The notes under the pieces: model-generated
Database searches by the model: none
What the model was told of the DNA's origin: nothing
Seen by the model: the letters and a program-made list of their open reading frames with translations, nothing else
Made by a program: the position numbers and the translations under genes
NCBI GenBank assembly: GCA_024362935.1
Contig: JANCRA010000124.1
Location: 1,240,001 to 1,304,000 of the forward strand
Reading direction: 5' to 3'
Source: Setophaga petechia
Taxonomy: Eukaryota > Chordata > Aves > Passeriformes > Parulidae
DNA length: 64,000 nt
Shown: positions 62,303 to 64,000 of the stretch, piece by piece
Position numbering within the stretch: position 1 is the stretch's first letter
Layout: every line of letters begins with the position of its first letter

Positions 62303-63476
62303 GTAAGGAAGCTGTAAAATACAGTTCTATATCTGTAACTCATTTTTCCACAGCAGAGCATGGATAGAGAGTAATGTAGCAGCACCCATTTGATTGAAAG
62401 TGCCAATATTTGAATGTGCAATGTCTCGAGAAAATGACATTTTTGTATTGTGCAATAAAAAAAGAAATCCGTCCTATACAAGTAAAATAGAAAAAATATT
62501 TCTAATAAAATTATTTATTTGCTTTGTGCTCATATAACAAGACTCAAAGAAGTTTCAATTTCATTTCTGATCCATTATAATATTTGTAATTTTTTTTTTT
62601 TACGTTACAGTTATACTGCTTTCTAGTCTGGATTCTGTGTTAAATTTAAAAGTCGTCACTTCTTGAACGCATATACAGCTGAGTGTATTATAAACAAAGC
62701 TAAATTGCAGGAATATCTTATTTATACACATGGTTATCTTACATGTATGTAAACCCACAAAAGTATGCCAACAAGAGTGTTTGTCAAGAAAAATTGAGCT
62801 AAAATATTCTTTATGTCTCATTCTTTATCTGTCTTATTGGAAGAAAATCTGAATACCAAATCTAAAACACGATTTAAATTTAGCTAATTTTTCCTTGATA
62901 AAATAATAAATGATATTGTGATATGTATTTTTGCTTTTGTTCTCTTTTGAAATAATTATTCTACCTTATTCTTAGGTATTCCATGTTTCTCTTTTCACTC
63001 CACCTAACATTTCCTTGTTTATCAGTTTAAAAATGCAACTACCATGCTATATTTAAAACAAAATGCCGCTCTTTTTTTTGTCTTTGGACTTTTGGCTCTA
63101 TTTTATTGCATCATAAAAGTGCTTTTCTGAAAGAGAACTTAGCTAAATCCACTTATTCCTTTTCAGTTACTCTAAATAAATCAGCAGCACTTGACTCATC
63201 ATCTTCAAGATCCACAATATTGACAGCAATTCTTTACACCCATCTGCCAAAAAGTTCTAAACACATTTCTTCTTCTTAATTGGATAGCTTATCTGAAAAA
63301 ATAAGGTGATCCAGCAAACAAAAATTTATAATAATAAAAAAACAAAACAAGGTGATCACAGGAGTCTGATTTTGTGTTTGTTGTTAGGTATTTAAAATTC
63401 AACTTGGTGAAAAGTAGCTTTGATCATCCTGTCAGAAGGGTAAAATACATGTAACTTGTGTCTTCTTGTTTTTCAG

Positions 63477-63643
63477 CCGGTATTCTCCAGGCGATGTCTC
63501 TGCTGATCTGTGCAGAGATGTACCAAGTGATGAGACTCCAGCATATTTGTGAACTTTACATCATCATGCAGCTTCAGAGCATGCCTAGCAGGGAACTGGC
63601 TTCCACAAGCCTCAGTATTGTTAGCTTGCTCAGGAAAGCTAAG
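63477..63643 (+). pseudogene. RHOBTB3: RHOBTB3-like exon after BTB2 (open)
   Basis: Acceptor TTGTTTTTCAG ending 63476, donor GTACTT at 63644. Open reading AGILQAMSLLICAEMYQVMR, then LQHICELYIIMQLQSMPSRE and LSIVSLLRKAK, the helical region after BTB2. The last exons of RHOBTB3 would lie beyond the window. Confidence 0.9.
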
Positions 63644-63824
63644 GTACTTACTGTATATATCAAATGAGAATATATATGTTGACTGTTGTAAGTTGTTTTA
63701 AAAATATTGAGAGCAATTTCTGTTCCCAAGGAAACATGTTGATATAAAATCTGTTTGTTAGGGATAACTGGTGCCACAAGGGTGGCCAGAAGAAATCCTT
63801 CAGCCTTTAATTGCTGATTGTGCA

Positions 63825-64000
63825 GTTACAGAATCACAGAATTGCCTCTACCACTGTACCCAAGCCTGCTCCAGAGCTTGAAAACCTTCAGCATGAAGAA
63901 ATTTTTCCTACTATTCAACCTAAACCTCCCTGGCACAACCTCAGGCTATTTCCTCTTGTCCTGTCGCTTTTTATTTAGGAGCAGAGACTGACCCCCACCT
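63825..64000 (-). mobile_element. CR1 LINE 3' fragment, cut by window end
   Basis: ACAGAATCACAGAATTGCC ... GCCTGCTCCAGAGCTTGAAAACC ... CTAAACCTCCCTGGCACAACCTCAGGC is the antisense of a CR1 3' region, running off the right edge. Confidence 0.75.

Overview
The window looks like avian, most likely songbird, nuclear DNA. It has CR1 LINE 3' ends of the bird type, LTRs of kinds I recognise from passerine genomes, several endogenous retroviruses (ERVs), and a decayed multi-exon gene closely resembling RHOBTB3. RHOBTB3 is Z-linked in birds as far as I recall, so an ERV-packed degenerate copy would fit a W-chromosome gametolog. That placement is inference; the sequence itself shows only the decay and the ERV load.

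Layout: 1-6.4 kb holds AT-rich single-copy-looking DNA, four or five old LTRs and a broken gag matrix fragment. From 6.5 to 29.5 kb lies a three-level nest. The outermost element, ERV-C (minus strand, class II, old and broken), has its reverse transcriptase split by ERV-A (plus, 8886-27642, target duplication TTGGAT). ERV-A has its gag split by ERV-B (plus, 11566-21155, target duplication GGGTGC). ERV-A and ERV-B are related class II (betaretrovirus-like) proviruses with tRNA-Lys-type primer sites, a single zinc knuckle in Gag, and an Env of the covalent CX6CC type. ERV-B has open gag, pro and pol frames joined by a canonical slippery heptamer followed by a hairpin. Its env frame is open but has no upstream start codon. 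ERV-A keeps an open env; its gag and pol are broken.

From 29.5 to 33.6 kb come a solo LTR (family D), a plus-strand Env fragment, an LTR of the family also seen near 1.9 kb, and a minus-strand gag matrix fragment. 33.6-39.5 kb is gene-poor, with AT-rich low-complexity sequence, one probable solo LTR and a microsatellite. A CpG-rich block at 39.56-40.30 kb is cut by ERV-D (minus, 40309-47850, target duplication GCTT, tRNA-Phe primer site), a class I provirus with nearly identical LTRs but a gutted interior (most of gag and all RT missing).

48-64 kb carries CR1 fragments, a few simple repeats and seven recognisable RHOBTB3-like exons with intact splice sites. At least three in-frame stops, one frameshift and one apparently missing exon mark it as a pseudogene. 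All positions and domain calls come from reading the sequence. LTR divergences are counts by eye.
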